Positions 24,534-37,130 of a DNA stretch of 64,000 nucleotides are shown piece after piece. Under the pieces are notes generated by a model. It made no database searches. It worked only from the letters and a program-made list of their open reading frames with translations, and was not told the DNA's origin. Location of the stretch: assembly GCA_003640385.1 (NCBI GenBank), contig RCAB01000210.1, positions 39,030 through 103,029 on the forward strand. Reading direction: 5' to 3'. Within the stretch, counting starts at the first letter, position 1. Each line of letters begins with the position of its first letter. The stretch is from Setaria digitata (Eukaryota; Nematoda; Chromadorea; Rhabditida; Setariidae). Made by a program: the position numbers and the translations under genes.

Positions 24534-27500
24534 ATGTTTAGTCGGTGTTGTTGTTCGATGCGACTGGGAATCAACAGACGACTTACAGCTTTTCCTTGTT
24601 TTTTGCGGTCGTTTGGTACTTCAAATGGTAGTGGCGCTGATTCAGGGACCGGAGATCCAGAAAAAATAAAAACACATGTTAAAATTATTTCTGGAATTAG
24701 GGAAAATGCAAAAAGTGCTGCCGAAGTAACAGCGAATGAGAAATTGAAACTGGAGGATACACGAAGAAGTAATTCTTTTGATACTTGGTTATTTTGCTCG
24801 TTATTTGACCATAAACTGCTATGCTTTCACCATTTCATTGAAATGGATGGGTTTAAACAATTAAATTAAATCTGTGTTAATTAAATCCATGTTCCAGGTA
24901 AGTTATTAGAACTGAAGAGGAAAAAGAGACGGAAAAAGCCTAAACCAAATGAAGCTACAACGGAAGAAATTTNGAATTAAATCTGTGTTAATTAAATCCA
25001 TGTTCCAGGTAAGTTATTAGAATTGAAGAGGAAAAAGAGACGGAAAAAGCCTAAACCAAATGAAGCTACAACGGAAGAAATTTTAACTGCCGTCGATGCA
25101 GTTGTGAAGGACCTTCATTCTAGTAGTATTTGTGATGAACAAAAGTAAGCGTATGATTTGTACTTTTGATGACTGTTTGAAAACAAGAATGTAAAATTGT
25201 GAAAAGAGTAGAATTATTTTAAATTATTATAAAAGTTGCTTTAAAAATAATTAAAAAACTAAGAATTCTTAATGGAAATGATAAAATTGTGAAAATATTG
25301 GAAATACAGTACATATGAATGCATAGTTCTGATTTAAGGGCCGTAGTAATATTCACTGTTAGACTGTTTGAAAGAAGGAGCTTTTGTTCTTGTAACATAA
25401 TATAGGACAAATGAGTGGGTTTATGTTATATATTATTTTTAAATATATCATATCAATTATAATAAAATATAATCTTTACTTTCACTATAATTTTTCATTA
25501 GGTTTCACTATCCAATAAATTGCACATATGCTTGGTTCGTGTTTCAGGAAAGATCGAATAGATGATTAACATTCAGATCGAGATGTAACTTAATAACGCA
25601 TACAATATATAAGATTTTTGTTCATTTACTGATAAAACGTATGCTGTCACATGTAAATGTAAGTAATAAGAGCATAATGCTAAATTTGTGCTTTATAAAA
25701 ATGTTTATGTTCAGGACGAGAAGTGAACTAATTGATAAGTTAATGGAGTACGAAAAGGAAAAATTTGAAGCAGCCACTAGCGCACAATACGCTGAGATGT
25801 TATCTGATAGAGCTTTTGCCAGTTTTCTTGGAAGTCTCAAGGATGATATAATTCGACCTGCACCGAGGTACATTTCTTCTTTCTCGAAGCGATTTTTATC
25901 TTAGAAATCTTCAATAATCATAAGTAGTTATGTCAGTGATTTTCTTTAAAATAGTAGTAATTCCAAACTTCTTTTTCCGAATACTGTTAACGGAGCTCAC
26001 TGATTTAGAGCTGTGGAAATGCGACGGATGCGTCAAGGGCTCTTACTTCTAAAACGTGAAATATTTTATCAAGCTCTTCAGGTAACACTATTTTTGTGCT
26101 TTTGTCATTTGTTTCAGTGTTCGGTTTTAGAGCCATCATTTTTTATTCTGAAAAATTTTCCAGTCTCTGTTAAAAGCTTCGTTGCCCACTTCATTTGCGG
26201 AAGATTTAAAATAACCGAAGTATTAAAATTTAGAGACCTCAAAATTTGCTTTGATGCTTTGTTTCGTTGCCTTGATATTCACTTCCTAAAATGAATTTTT
26301 TCTTTCAGTCAGGGCATAAAGCCGAAAATGCCCGCGAAATAGCGGAACGTGCCGTGAAAATAGCCGAACAAAAAGCAGTTAGAAAACATGAAATTCTAAC
26401 TAAAAATTATACGGAGGAGCAAAGGAGGAATATGTTGAAAGAAATCGAACAGACGGAAAAAGAAAATGTGTTTTATAATGTAGCGTTGCAGTTGGCAAGG
26501 TAGTTCGTTTACCTTTTATTTGTATAATATCTTTTTCCAATCGATTTTATTGACATTTGATGGACTTTGATTTAATTTGAATTAGACAGGCATCCATAGC
26601 AGTGGAAAAATTTCTTCTTTCGTACTTTCAAAAAAAAAAAAAAAAAAATGGTCATCATTTGAAAAAGATACTTAAATTCTTGAAAAAATTTTCCTTGAAA
26701 ATTTCTTTTTCACTTGAGAAATATTAACCCACTGTGTTCACTGTAGTGCATCAGATGTGGCAGAAAGAGTGAAGAAGGAAGGGAGGTGGAGGGCACATTC
26801 TTGTACACGAACTATGAGTGGTCAATAATATCAGTAATATTCTAAATTGACTCGAAAATATTTGTGGTCTTATTTCTGTCGATTTTTTTTTTTTAATTCC
26901 TCAAGTACGTTGTGATTTTTTTCCAGAAATTCCCATAAAATTTACAGGTCCTTTGAAAAGAGAGATTTGTTTGGTCAAGAAAGGGAGATTTTACAAAGAA
27001 ATGTAAATGTATGATTATTTTTTTTTTTTTTTTTTAAGCAAAATGCTTTATCCAGATGACCCATCGTCTGATGAACCTTATGTAGCACTTTCCAATGTTG
27101 TTCATCCTGACTATCGTGTGAAGAATATATTCGAAAATATCGAAAACAAGTTGGACATTTTTAAAACGGCAGATATACCAAAACTGAAGGACCATTCTCT
27201 GAAGCTGTGGAGTGAGTGGGATAAAAATGCTGCGGCGTATGTCTTCTTCATTCTTTGAAAAAATGAGTAGTCTTTGTTTTCTTTTCCTCCTCGTCCAGCC
27301 TAGACTGAAATATCATTCTTTTATATATACTCTTTCGACTTTATTTTCAGGGTCTGGAACCGGTCATTCGGCCCAACAAATGCCTTCGAGGAAATGATTG
27401 AGTTAACGGAGCAAGGAAAAATGTGGCCTTATCCTATCGACAATGAATATCAAATTGGTGATGAAGAAAAGGTAATCAATCATCTTGTTTGCTTTTTCAA

Positions 27501-28033
27501 GGCACAACAACAACTGTCTTACGTTCTGAGTGAATTTCATCGAGCCAACTAAAATTTAGGTTGATTTTTGTGACCATATATTTCTGGACAAATATCTTGC
27601 TCAATATAATCTACCGGAAGAAGGACCTGTTGCACAGTTTATGGAATTGGTTTGTGTGGGATTATCGAAAAACCCATATATGTCTATCAAAAAAAAGCAT
27701 GCACATCTTGATTGGTAGCTTTTCTTGCTTTACTTGAAAATACAGTGAAAGTTTTCACTTTTCCATTACGACACTTAGCCTATTGTAACTACTGGTCTTC
27801 TGTTTAATTCTTAGTTCTGACTTATTTTGACACTCTGAAAATTTAGTTGCATTGGTAGGCTTATACTGTTTTTCTAATAAGCTACTGTATCCCACAACTG
27901 TGCAATTCTATGATGTAAATAAATGTTTTAATTTCATTTATATTATAGGTTTGCCAACTATTTCAAAGAGAAAGCAGAAGAAATTAAGAGAATCCAAGAG
28001 AGCGCTGGTATAATGGCAGAGAGTTCGATATAA
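24534..28033 (+). CDS. mrps-31: mitochondrial small-subunit ribosomal protein mS31
   Basis: Component of the mitochondrial small ribosomal subunit, acting in matrix translation. Exons: 24534-24768, 25009-25144 (a partial duplicate copy at 24898-24972 is an assembly scar), 25715-25867, 26009-26081, 26309-26499, 26948-27002, 27039-27236, 27351-27471, 27560-27714, 27949-28033. The N-terminus is Cys/Arg/Phe-rich and suits a mitochondrial presequence. The middle is a long charged helical region. The diagnostic C-terminal block is intact: RSFGPTNAFEEMI, WPYPIDNEYQIGDEEK, then VGLSKNPYMSIKKKHAHLDW and FANYFKEK. All junctions close in phase except 27002/27039, across a poly-T intron, where one or two bases are unaccounted for. 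That may be a sequence error or a missed micro-exon. Confidence 0.92.
24865..25083. repeat. direct duplication flanking an N
   Basis: A 108 bp unit at 24865-24972 is repeated at 24976-25083 with one substitution seen (GAACTGAAG versus GAATTGAAG). A single N at 24973 lies between the copies. The unit covers an intron end, the acceptor and the start of an mS31 exon. It is best explained as two overlapping contig ends left unmerged. Confidence 0.85.
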
Positions 28034-28389
28034 GTTTTTGTTCAGTACCCTTTTGTTTGGTTCTGGTTAAATTGCTGCATATCAAAAGTTTCATATAATT
28101 TGAGTTTTTTTTTTTCTTTCGGACAGTACATTGTAGCATGAATTTCTGTTACAAAAGTTTAGTCCAGCAGATATTTCACTTCTGAAATGCTAAAGAGATG
28201 TGATCTTACATTCACAATGTCCCTATTTCTTTTTTCGTCTTAAAATTTTATGTCGATGTGTGATTCTTGTATTATTTGCAGTCTTGATATTGTGATGATT
28301 TGATAAATTTTTCTTACACTTTTACGTGAATAATACTGATGCTATTTTCTCCAGCTCATAGAATATTTCGAGAAGTTGCTTCACTAACA

Positions 28390-30021
28390 ATGATTGTAAC
28401 AGCTGTTACTATCACTTCATTTGTAAGTACTGAATTGTGCCTTTAGTTATTGTCTCTATATAAATACCACGTTCACAATGTGGATATTTCTCACGAGTTA
28501 TAAAATTTCTTTTTGTTTTTTCTTTTTTTTTAAATTATAAAATTTCAAACTTGAAGATTTGCGCAATTTTGCTGGTGTTTTGGAATGAGCCTAGGAAATT
28601 TAAAGTTAGCAAGAAGGTGGGTGCACTCATTCTCGTTGCATCAATTTTTGTAAGAATAGAATCTTGTTAGCTGTTGCTGGTGCGATTCATTTCGGATTTT
28701 AGTTTTAGTGACGGATTGGTGACACTTGACATCATGCTTGTCTCCTGACATAGGTAACAGATTGTAGTTGTTCTGATGTGAATGATGTGTTGGAGAGGGA
28801 AGAAAGTGTGCTGTAAGTGTCCTCAAGACACGCGTCCCTCTCAGCCATCCCTCCCTCATTTGTCTCATTCAACAATCATTCCTCACATTTCACTCAAATG
28901 ATCACTGATATCATCATTCCCTCTGCTACTGTCCACTTTGATTCCAGTGTAATGACCTGATCTCATATAATTATACGTTTCTCTATCACTTCTATTCATT
29001 CTCTTTGTCCCGCCAGTATGCTTGCTATAAGTGATCCAAATCGGTGTTGTTCATTAACTGTTGTAATAAGAAGAGAATGATAATGTTGATGGGATGAGGT
29101 CATCTCGTGGTGACCAATGACCTGACCCATCTCTTCAGTACATTACTCTTCGCTGCTACATGAAGTTTAACTCTCACACTCACAGGGACACGCTTTGGTC
29201 ATATATCGATCTCATCTGAATTGCTTCCATTCGGTCATTATACTTCTTGATGTCCACTCAGAAGTGAGTTACTAAAATGTAACAGTGATTTATTGCTCTG
29301 TTCCTTTTTGTTACTTGTAGTAAGTAGTCTTCCTTATCTTCTACTAAAATGCTTTAGATATTCAAAAATATCATTGCTGCTGCTACTTGCACGATTGCAA
29401 GTCAATATCGCATGTGCAATAGTCAGTTTTGCGCCACTTAAAAAACTTTTTATCCTTTCTGGTGGAACATTTCATTGAGCTTTTCTATGGAATCATTCAT
29501 AACTCGATGATTGATTCTGTGCAGGAATTTTTGTGCTTACTATAGAAAAAGTTGCTACAATGTATTTTGAGCTTGTGGTAAAGCTTGCAGAATTGGATAT
29601 AGTACAATTTTGATATCCCTAAAAAGTGACGTTTAGTTACGCTGCGGCAGGATTTCAGGCGAGAGGTGGTCTAGTCCATAGATCTAACCAGCAATCATTC
29701 ACTCATCTTCTCTTCTGTTTTCATTTTTTTTACAGTGGGAAAAAACTTAGCTCTTCATCACTTCTTTCTATTCATCAGGCCATTTAAAAAAAAAAAAAAA
29801 AAAAAAAAAAGAAAAAAAATGGGAGCTATTTTAGAGGGTAGAAGCAATTCTTAATGCATTTTTTCAAATGTTTTATGCAGAAACGATATGGCGCCCCTAG
29901 TAGAGGAGCGTCAGCAGTGATTGCGATCCGCGATGAGGCCAGTTTTTATTTCATTTCTTTCTTCTTTTCATTTTTACTTTTCATTATGAACATCAATAGC
30001 AGTAGCTGTAAGGATTCTTAA
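28390..30021 (+). CDS. possible 77-residue membrane protein
   Basis: Three exons, 28390-28422, 28557-28616 and 29881-30021, join in phase to a short protein. An N-terminal hydrophobic helix (MIVTAVTITSFICAILLVFW) is followed by a basic stretch (NEPRKFKVSKKKRYGAPSRG) and a second hydrophobic segment (FYFISFFFSFLLFIM) before the stop. The open frame and a donor at 28422 extend upstream of the chosen ATG to an acceptor near 28355, so another 5' exon is possible. The last exon may be spliced again before the hydrophobic C-terminus, which could simply be read-through. The family is not recognised. The 1.26 kb intron 28617-29880 shows no other gene. Confidence 0.45.
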
Positions 30022-31237
30022 GTGTTACAACGTTTCCTTTTTCTTTCTGCTAAATTTTTGAAACGTTTCTTCATATGCGAAACACTTTCGAAACTATAAT
30101 AAACCCATTAAGAAGGAAGAACCGATTAATCTTTAGTTATTTCTTTCTTCTCTCTGTAGTTACTATGAAAATAAAGCCATAGATAGGTTGGCATAATTGG
30201 AAGTATTACAGAGGAAATGATAAATCGAAATTAATTTCTCAATTGGTATTATTGTAGCACTTTTTTGCTCCATCTAGAGCAGGAGCACACAGTTGTCCTT
30301 CTGATGATCTTGTCAATTCTTTTAAAAAGAAATCGTTTCATTTAATTGTATCAATTTCGTTGATCCATCTCTTTTTAAATTCACCGTATTTTTCCTTTTT
30401 TTTTTTTTTTTTTTTTCGTAAGATATCAGCAACTTTTTATTTACATTCTCGTAGGTTTTTTTTTTTTTTTTTTTGCGGTCAATCAATTTACACAATTTTG
30501 ATTCAGCAAACTTCGCTTTACTTGCTTGTTTGGTTAACTTACTTACCTCACTGCTTTAAGTGCAGCAGTAGGAAAATTTCTATATCCCGGATTATCGGAT
30601 TATGTTATTCTTTATTAAGCGGCTTAAATGAATATTCTTTTTGTTTTACATAGATTATTTCTTAATAATAAAATGTTGGCTTTTATGAAGCTGCTATATA
30701 AGTGTGTGTAAACACTTCGATATCTAATAAATGATGATTTTGATGGTTGAAAATTTCCTCACTTCCTATATTTATATTAGAAATTGCAAAAAACGACTAT
30801 CATATCATTTTTTTTTTTAGAGAGATTAGATTAAATTGAAGTTTTCCTAATCTTAAATTGTAGATAATTTCAAATTTTATTGTTTCCTCATTTCATTTTG
30901 ATAAGACTGAGAGAAAGGTGGAAGCAACAAATTTTTGAAAATTTTGATTTAGGGAAATTTCTTCGTTCATTGTTAATGAATATTTGGTGGCTGGCTAGGT
31001 TTACTTCAACTACTAACTACTAAATGGAAATTATGGGATGAGCTGAAAGAGGCATCTTGAGTGCGTCGGGTTGATTTATTTGTGAGGATAGTTTGGTGCT
31101 CATCTTTTCACATTCCTCGCACACAAAGGCATTATAAATTTCAGGATTCATCCATCCTACAATGTTCAAATTAAATTTGGAAGATGATCAATCATTAATT
31201 GGAAGCCAATCTTCTCATTAATTTTTAATTACCATCC

Positions 31238-31579
31238 CTAATGTTTTTGTCTCGTAAGATAGTTTGGAGAAATTACGAAATACTGAACTATTAGCTTGAT
31301 CAATGGAATCATTTTTGCTTGTTTGTTCCTATTAGAACATTGATGCATATTACTAGTACCACCGTCATCATCACTATTTTCGTTGTTCGCATCATTATTA
31401 TCATCTATATTATCACAGCTCTTATCAAGAACTTTATCATCGCTCTCATTATTATAAAAGCTTCGATAACGTNTATCATCACTATTTTCGTTGTTCGCAT
31501 CATTATTATCATCTATATTATCACAACTCTTATCAAGAACTTTATCATCGCTCTCATTATTATAAAAGCTTCGATAACG
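31238..31579 (-). CDS. possible Asp/Asn-rich exon, doubtful
   Basis: Minus-strand open frame following an acceptor-like TTGCAG near 31580 and stopping at 31238. It encodes an Asp/Asn/Ser-rich segment (DKSCDNIDDNNDANNENSDD) and then NMHQCSNRNKQAKMIPLIKL. The acidic block appears twice, but only because of the N-flanked duplication, so the true length is about 36 codons shorter. There is no start codon, no clear donor and no recognised family. It could be an isolated exon or chance reading of an (ATC)-rich stretch. Confidence 0.25.
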   Translation of the reverse strand, partial: RYRSFYNNESDDKVLDKSCDNIDDNNDANNENSDDXRYRSFYNNESDDKVLDKSCDNIDDNNDANNENSDDDGGTSNMHQCSNRNKQAKMIPLIKLIVQYFVISPNYLTRQKH

Positions 31580-31581
31580 TT
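31366..31581. repeat. direct duplication flanking an N
   Basis: A unit of about 107 bp (31366-31472) recurs at 31475-31581 with one A/G difference (ACAGCTC versus ACAACTC), separated by an N at 31473. It has the same design as the scar in mS31 and is interpreted as an assembly artefact. Confidence 0.85.
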
Positions 31582-32366
31582 GCTGCAACTAGACTGACTG
31601 TTCGTAATCACTTCGTAAATGTTTCTGAGTTATAGGATTTTTCTGGTTTCTTTTTTTTTTTCTTTTTCCCCTAGCTTTTGAATTACTGACTATTATCAAT
31701 CTCTCCAAGGATAAATAGATTAAACTAGTACTTTTTCTACTTACATACTGGTAAGTTTGACCTCGTACTTCACTTGTTTCTTCCTATTTTCAAATGTACC
31801 ATGGCTTTTTAAATGAATCATACATCTCCACTTGGGAAATTGTACAGATTCAGCGTGATTTTTTTTTTTCTTTTTTTTAACTTGCTGAATGTTCTGTGAT
31901 TCAGCTTAACACACACCTACGTGGAACGTAACTAAAGTTAGCAGACACCAACAAATTGATTCAGTGGTTAGTGGTCGTTTAATTGGTTCTGCCTTTTTCG
32001 AATGCATATTTTATTTAAAAATTGAAATCAGTAAGCTGTATGAAAGATGACAGATATATGGATTGAGTTGCACTTCAGATCATATATCCTACAGTGCCGA
32101 AACGTGGTTCTCACTTCCGCCACGGAACATTTGATCTTCATAGTGATACATTCACCACATCCTATTCTCCTCTCAGGTGTCTCTTTATAATCAATCATCT
32201 GCTAGTTTCTGGATCAAGGAAAACTTTTCTTTCTCACTATTACGCAATAAGATTGTGTGATCAGTATCTTCCCTGCATATCAATTCCAATTCCGTTGCTG
32301 CAAATGAGGCATGTACACTACTTCGTTATTATTTCCATCTTGTAAATGTCCTTTCTTCGCAAACAA

Positions 32367-32367
<1 letters not shown>

Positions 32368-32408
<41 letters not shown>

Positions 32409-32410
32409 GA
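32368..32410. repeat. (GA)n microsatellite
   Basis: About 40 bases of GA dinucleotides with one GGGA interruption, 0.4 kb upstream of the Q-rich gene start. A shorter GA run lies at about 13889-13909. Confidence 0.9.
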
Positions 32411-32797
32411 ATGAAGGGAAGCATGCATTGCAGCGCTCTTACCGAACACTGTAACGTTAGTAATACTTTGGAAAGATTCAATCAGTGTGTGATTCAGAAG
32501 AGTTTTGCAGGCTTATAGAGCTCTGTTCATTAGTGAGGCGAGAATTTTTCGCCGGTGACATTGGAAATTGGAAAGTGTGAACTTCTTAATCTGCGGACAA
32601 TCCTGCTGTGTTTTATGCTGCAAAGTGGTTTTGTGTTAATCTCTTTTCCTTCATATGCTTATTTGTTTTGCAATCGTTTCAGTTGTCTGTTTTGGCTGTC
32701 AGTAAGCTGATTCAGTAGTTAGATTGTTCAGATTTTAGGAATGCTCACGATTCTGTTTTGTTTGATTAGATGGAATTTTTATTAGCAAAGTGAATTA

Positions 32798-35700
32798 ATG
32801 AACAGTGGTGGTATCGCAGCAGTTTTGCCTTCAACATCCGTCGTCACAGACGAATCACCAATTGTGTAAGTATGCAGCAGCTTTCTTCAACGCACGAAAT
32901 ATTATAATATATTATGAGCAGTAACTATATTATCTTTTGAATAGATATGAGGTATAAGGTAAATTAAGAAATACAAACTTTTAACTAAAGTACAATTTCA
33001 AATTTGAGTTTACATATTTAATTGTGACTCGATGAAGTGCCATAAAAACAAATGAGAGAGTTATACATCGCTTAAGATAATTTAAGAATTTCAGTAGTAT
33101 TTATAATACGAAAGTTTTATACATTTTTTTTCTTCACCTTAGACCAAGCGGTATGACATATGCGGATGAGAGATTGAGTGAACGATGGAAAGAACGACGT
33201 GCTCGGTTTCTGGGTTGTATTGAAAATACCAAGTTAATAGCAGAACGAACGAAGCAAAGGCAAGAAAATGCTCGGATGGAACGATTGAAGAAAGAAAGAG
33301 CCGAAATGGAAAAGTATCGTAGAAGGTTTGCCCAATTTTTTTGAATATTTGATAAATGAAATCGCGAAATCGCATTTGCAGGATTAGGGGATTCTTGTCA
33401 ATTCACATAATTTAATTTGAGAAAAACCTCCAGTATAAGTTCCTTTCTTTCCTGTCAGTCAGAACCCTGTCAAAAATCGTTTATCGTATTTTGACAGGGT
33501 TCTGACTTTATCGTATTTTGACAGGGTTTTGGTATTAATGTTATGTCGAATAGTTCATTTGTAACGTGAACTATGCAATTGATAAATTTCAGATGTGCTT
33601 AGAGTTCCGAATTGCATATTACTGTCACTTTTTAGTACTGCTTACCTTTCAACGCAACTATTTTTCAACGTTGACTAATTGTTTATCTTTTTTCCTTTTT
33701 CTTTTATTAGTCAATTTAGTACTGGTATTACAATTTGCCAAGGCATTATTTTCACTTGTTTTATCATTTTTCTTTCTTTTTTTTTTTTTTTTTTTTTTGG
33801 TGTTCCGAGAATTAATGCTTGGTCAGGAGTGTCACCAACTTTTTCCCCTACTGTACCATTTTATATTAGAGTAACATAAATAGAGTCATTTTGATCAGCA
33901 GGCAGTACACTTCAATAATTTTTGAAAATTTCGGAGGATTTCAGATATTTAGAAGCGGCTATGAAACAGTATGTGGAACAGCAGGCGAAACCTCGTGAAG
34001 CGCCTTCAGCATTAGCTCAGTCTCATGGGCACCATCATTCACAGTTGCTCTCTTCATCACAAGGTTATCCTGGCTGTATGCAAGTACTACGGGCAGGACT
34101 TCCTTTCGCAGCAGGGTATCAGCCCACATCTGCTTGTAAATCAAATGTAAGCTTCCGGATTCCAGATGTTGATTATTTAGAATAACAAAACAGACAGAAT
34201 GAGATTCGAAAAAAAGTTTTGTAATAAAATTATAACATATTTTATATCATTAAGCTGTTGCACGTCTTTCTCAGATTCGGAAACGGCCATTTGAAAATAG
34301 TGTTGGATGGACGCAATACGCACATATGGCTATCATGAATGACCCACGTCATATGTATCCAGGGAAACAGACAGAGATGTTTCAGAACAGTGCATCTTCA
34401 GTGCAGATTTCAAATTCATTAAAGTATTCTAATATGATGTCAAAATCAGTATTGCACTGTCCGTCAAGCAGTTATAGTAGAGGACCGGATGTAAGGAATT
34501 GAAATTTGCCATCTAAAATAATTCTCAAATGAAGTTAACTCTGGACTGACTTTACTTCCTGTCTGATTTCTATTTCTAGATACTGGCTCTGAGAGTTTAA
34601 CACTAGATATGGACATAACGGTTTTGTTTAGAACAGGAACATCATTTGTAGTCCAATAAATTGGTGGTTAAGGAAATGCAGCAAATGGACTGTATTATCC
34701 AGGAAATAGAAAGAGCCGAACAGTACGATCAAGCGAGATTGGGTGGTTCAATGTTACCAACGACGTCACAAGCACAAGAGACTGTAATTTCTACCATTCC
34801 TGAAGAAATGAACAACTTGTCAGCTATGCCGGAACTAGCTGAGTCACATATGAAAGATCTGATGGAGCAGATTGGACCGGTATTCCTTGATATTTTTAAT
34901 TTCAAATAATAAAATATGCAAAACTTTGCAAATAATGAAACTTCCTAATAAAGTCTGAAATTACGCTACGTTTTTGTAGCTCATATTGGGCAATTTGCAC
35001 CAGAAGTTTATTTGAAGTAATTGAGATATATTGCAGAATTTATTTGAATTCTATCTTGAACAAATTTTTTGTTTTCACTTAAACCTCTGAAAAATTGAAT
35101 GGAACAATCGATTGTGGATTCCTGAAATTGTTCTTTTGTGCAGATGGAAGTAAAATTTCTTAGGGGCCGGAAGTATTTCTTTCACTGAAATATTTCCCTG
35201 TACAATTCAATGACTTTTGCAGGGTAATTCACTGGACGATCTTGGAGGAAACTGTTTGGAAGGAGTACTGGCTAATCGTTGTGATGAACATTCATCCACG
35301 GGGGCTGTAGAGAGCGGAACACTTCAGGTACAGTCGGCGAACAGTTCGGTAGGTTTTGTCTTCGGAAGAAAAGCAAAATATGAATGAATAGTGAAGTCCA
35401 GCTATGAGCTGAAGTTTACTTTTTTCAAAAATGTTGAAACAGTGAGATTTCTAATGGATTGTCTCTAACTGCCAGTTCTTGGAATTCCTTCATTTTTTTT
35501 AGAATGCATCAATAAGGTATAAATAAATGTTCCTGGAAAGTGGATTATTTTCAGATAATTTCACCGATATCAGCTCCTTGCGGTACGCCTAATAGTACTC
35601 TTTCTCCAACACATTTATCCTTATCTGCTCGATGTTCCACAAATTCGTTTTATGAATCACAGAGTGCTGCAGTAACGCCTCAGCAAAATCTTACACCACC

Positions 35701-37130
35701 TTGTAAGTGACATTCCTTAGGATAGCGTTGTCGCTAGCCACTGATATTTCCGTATTTTTGTTTATTACGCTCTTGATGATTACGTTGGGAAAGAAGCAGT
35801 TTTCTTTATAGTGGTAAGTTGAACCTGTTTAGGAGTTAAAATATACTCCATTATTTCGTTGAGCAGTGGATTTTGCGGTCTAAATAAATCAGTTAAGTTC
35901 GTGGAAGTCTCAGCTTTATTATTACAACCTTTCATAGCATGTAATTTAATGACACATCATTTCCAGGTGATCAGCCACAGCGAATTCCAATAACTTCAAC
36001 ATTAGCTGGAACAGCACCTCCAGTTATGGCACAAGAGAATCCTTTATTATGTACACGTAATGATTGTAGTAGCACTAGCAGTACGAGCAGTATCGGTAGC
36101 ACTAATGCTGTACCACTAACATCATCATCGCTTGTCGGCAGTAACAACGTTAACAGTGCTGTTAGCAGTACCGAGACCGGTGGTAGCATGTACAACAGTG
36201 CAGCTATTGTTTCAGCACCAGTAGCAGTACCCAGTCAGCTACATCAGCTACAGCAACAGGAGCATTATCAGTTTTCGCAATTTCAACAATACCATCATTC
36301 TCGTCATCAGCAACAACAACTACTAAATTTATTTAACGGTGGATACCATATGTCTACCACCAATAATGCTCAACTTCAACATCTGGTATTTTGTTCTAGT
36401 ATAAATCATTCTCTCTTGTATATATTACTATTCAATTAAATCTATTTTATATGCTTAAATGAAAGGATTAAAGGAAGTTTCCCGAGAGTATATTTGTAAC
36501 AAATTCACTATTAATTCCTCTAAATGCAACTCGCAACTTATTTGTTGTCCCATTTTTTTTTTTTTTTTAGGATAATGCAAGGATGTATAATGGCATTGAA
36601 TATCCAAAGTTTGGTCACTGCTACAATCACTACAGCAATCACCCAAATAAGTCATCTATTTTCCCACGGTTCCCATCTCATGCATTGGTAGAATGTTCCA
36701 CATCTCAGCAATATGATGTATATGCAATGAAATATCCGAACAGCGGAATGTCTTATAATACGCAGCAACCAGAAATGAACGTGCAGCAACAAGCATATCA
36801 ATGTAATTTCATTCTACACAGTTCCTTCTTACAAAAGGTGTTCAGCGGGAGAAAAGCTTTTATTAATATCTGAAATACTTATATAATTTTAGACTTTAAT
36901 CTATAAGTAAAATCACTAGAAATACACACAGTTGGATGTAATGCAAATCATGACTTTTATTTATTTCATAGTTCTCATCTTCTTACCAGTCACCTTCATT
37001 TACCACATAAGCCCATTTCATTTCAGTTCAAGTTCCTTTATTGCAATCAACATATCATCCTTATCATGGTAATGGTAGCGAACCAGTGGCAGCTTCACAA
37101 AATCCGGTTTATCCCACGAACCATTTCTGA
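32798..37130 (+). CDS. Q/S/N-rich protein with basic coiled-coil N-terminus
   Basis: Ten exons: 32798-32865, 33143-33325, 33945-34146, 34275-34490, 34652-34879, 35223-35348, 35555-35702, 35967-36385, 36571-36802, 37027-37130. All close in phase to 641 residues. Residues ~23-90 form a charged helix (ERLSERWKERRARFLGCIEN, then RTKQRQENARMERLKKERAE) that continues into YLEAAMKQYVEQQAKP. A second short coil (KEMQQMDCIIQEIERAEQYD) lies at about residues 230-250. The rest is Ser/Thr/Asn/Gln-rich, with QLHQLQQQEHYQFSQFQQYH and Tyr/Pro/Gln repeats at the C-terminus. The composition resembles transcriptional co-regulators or scaffold proteins of RNA or chromatin granules, but I recognise no named family. 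A nuclear role is inference only. Confidence 0.85.
33458..33528. repeat. perfect inverted repeat plus direct repeat in an intron
   Basis: Arms 33458-33475 and 33489-33506 are perfect 18 bp reverse complements around a 13-base loop. A 22 bp piece (33480-33501) is then repeated directly at 33507-33528. All lie in intron 2 of the Q-rich gene. Confidence 0.9.

Larger units (their letters stand above)
30022..32797. other. 2.8 kb intergenic region
   Basis: AT-rich, with several T-runs of 16-19 bases (about 30397-30417 and 30456-30474), the assembly scar at 31366-31581 with a possible minus-strand exon, and a (GA)n microsatellite at 32368-32410. It probably includes the 5' UTR or promoter of the Q-rich gene. 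Confidence 0.5.

Noticed and set aside
24898..24972. Extra mS31 exon copy as a genuine tandem exon duplication
   Set aside because: It is interrupted by an N and shares the signature of three other N positions, so an assembly artefact is the simpler explanation.
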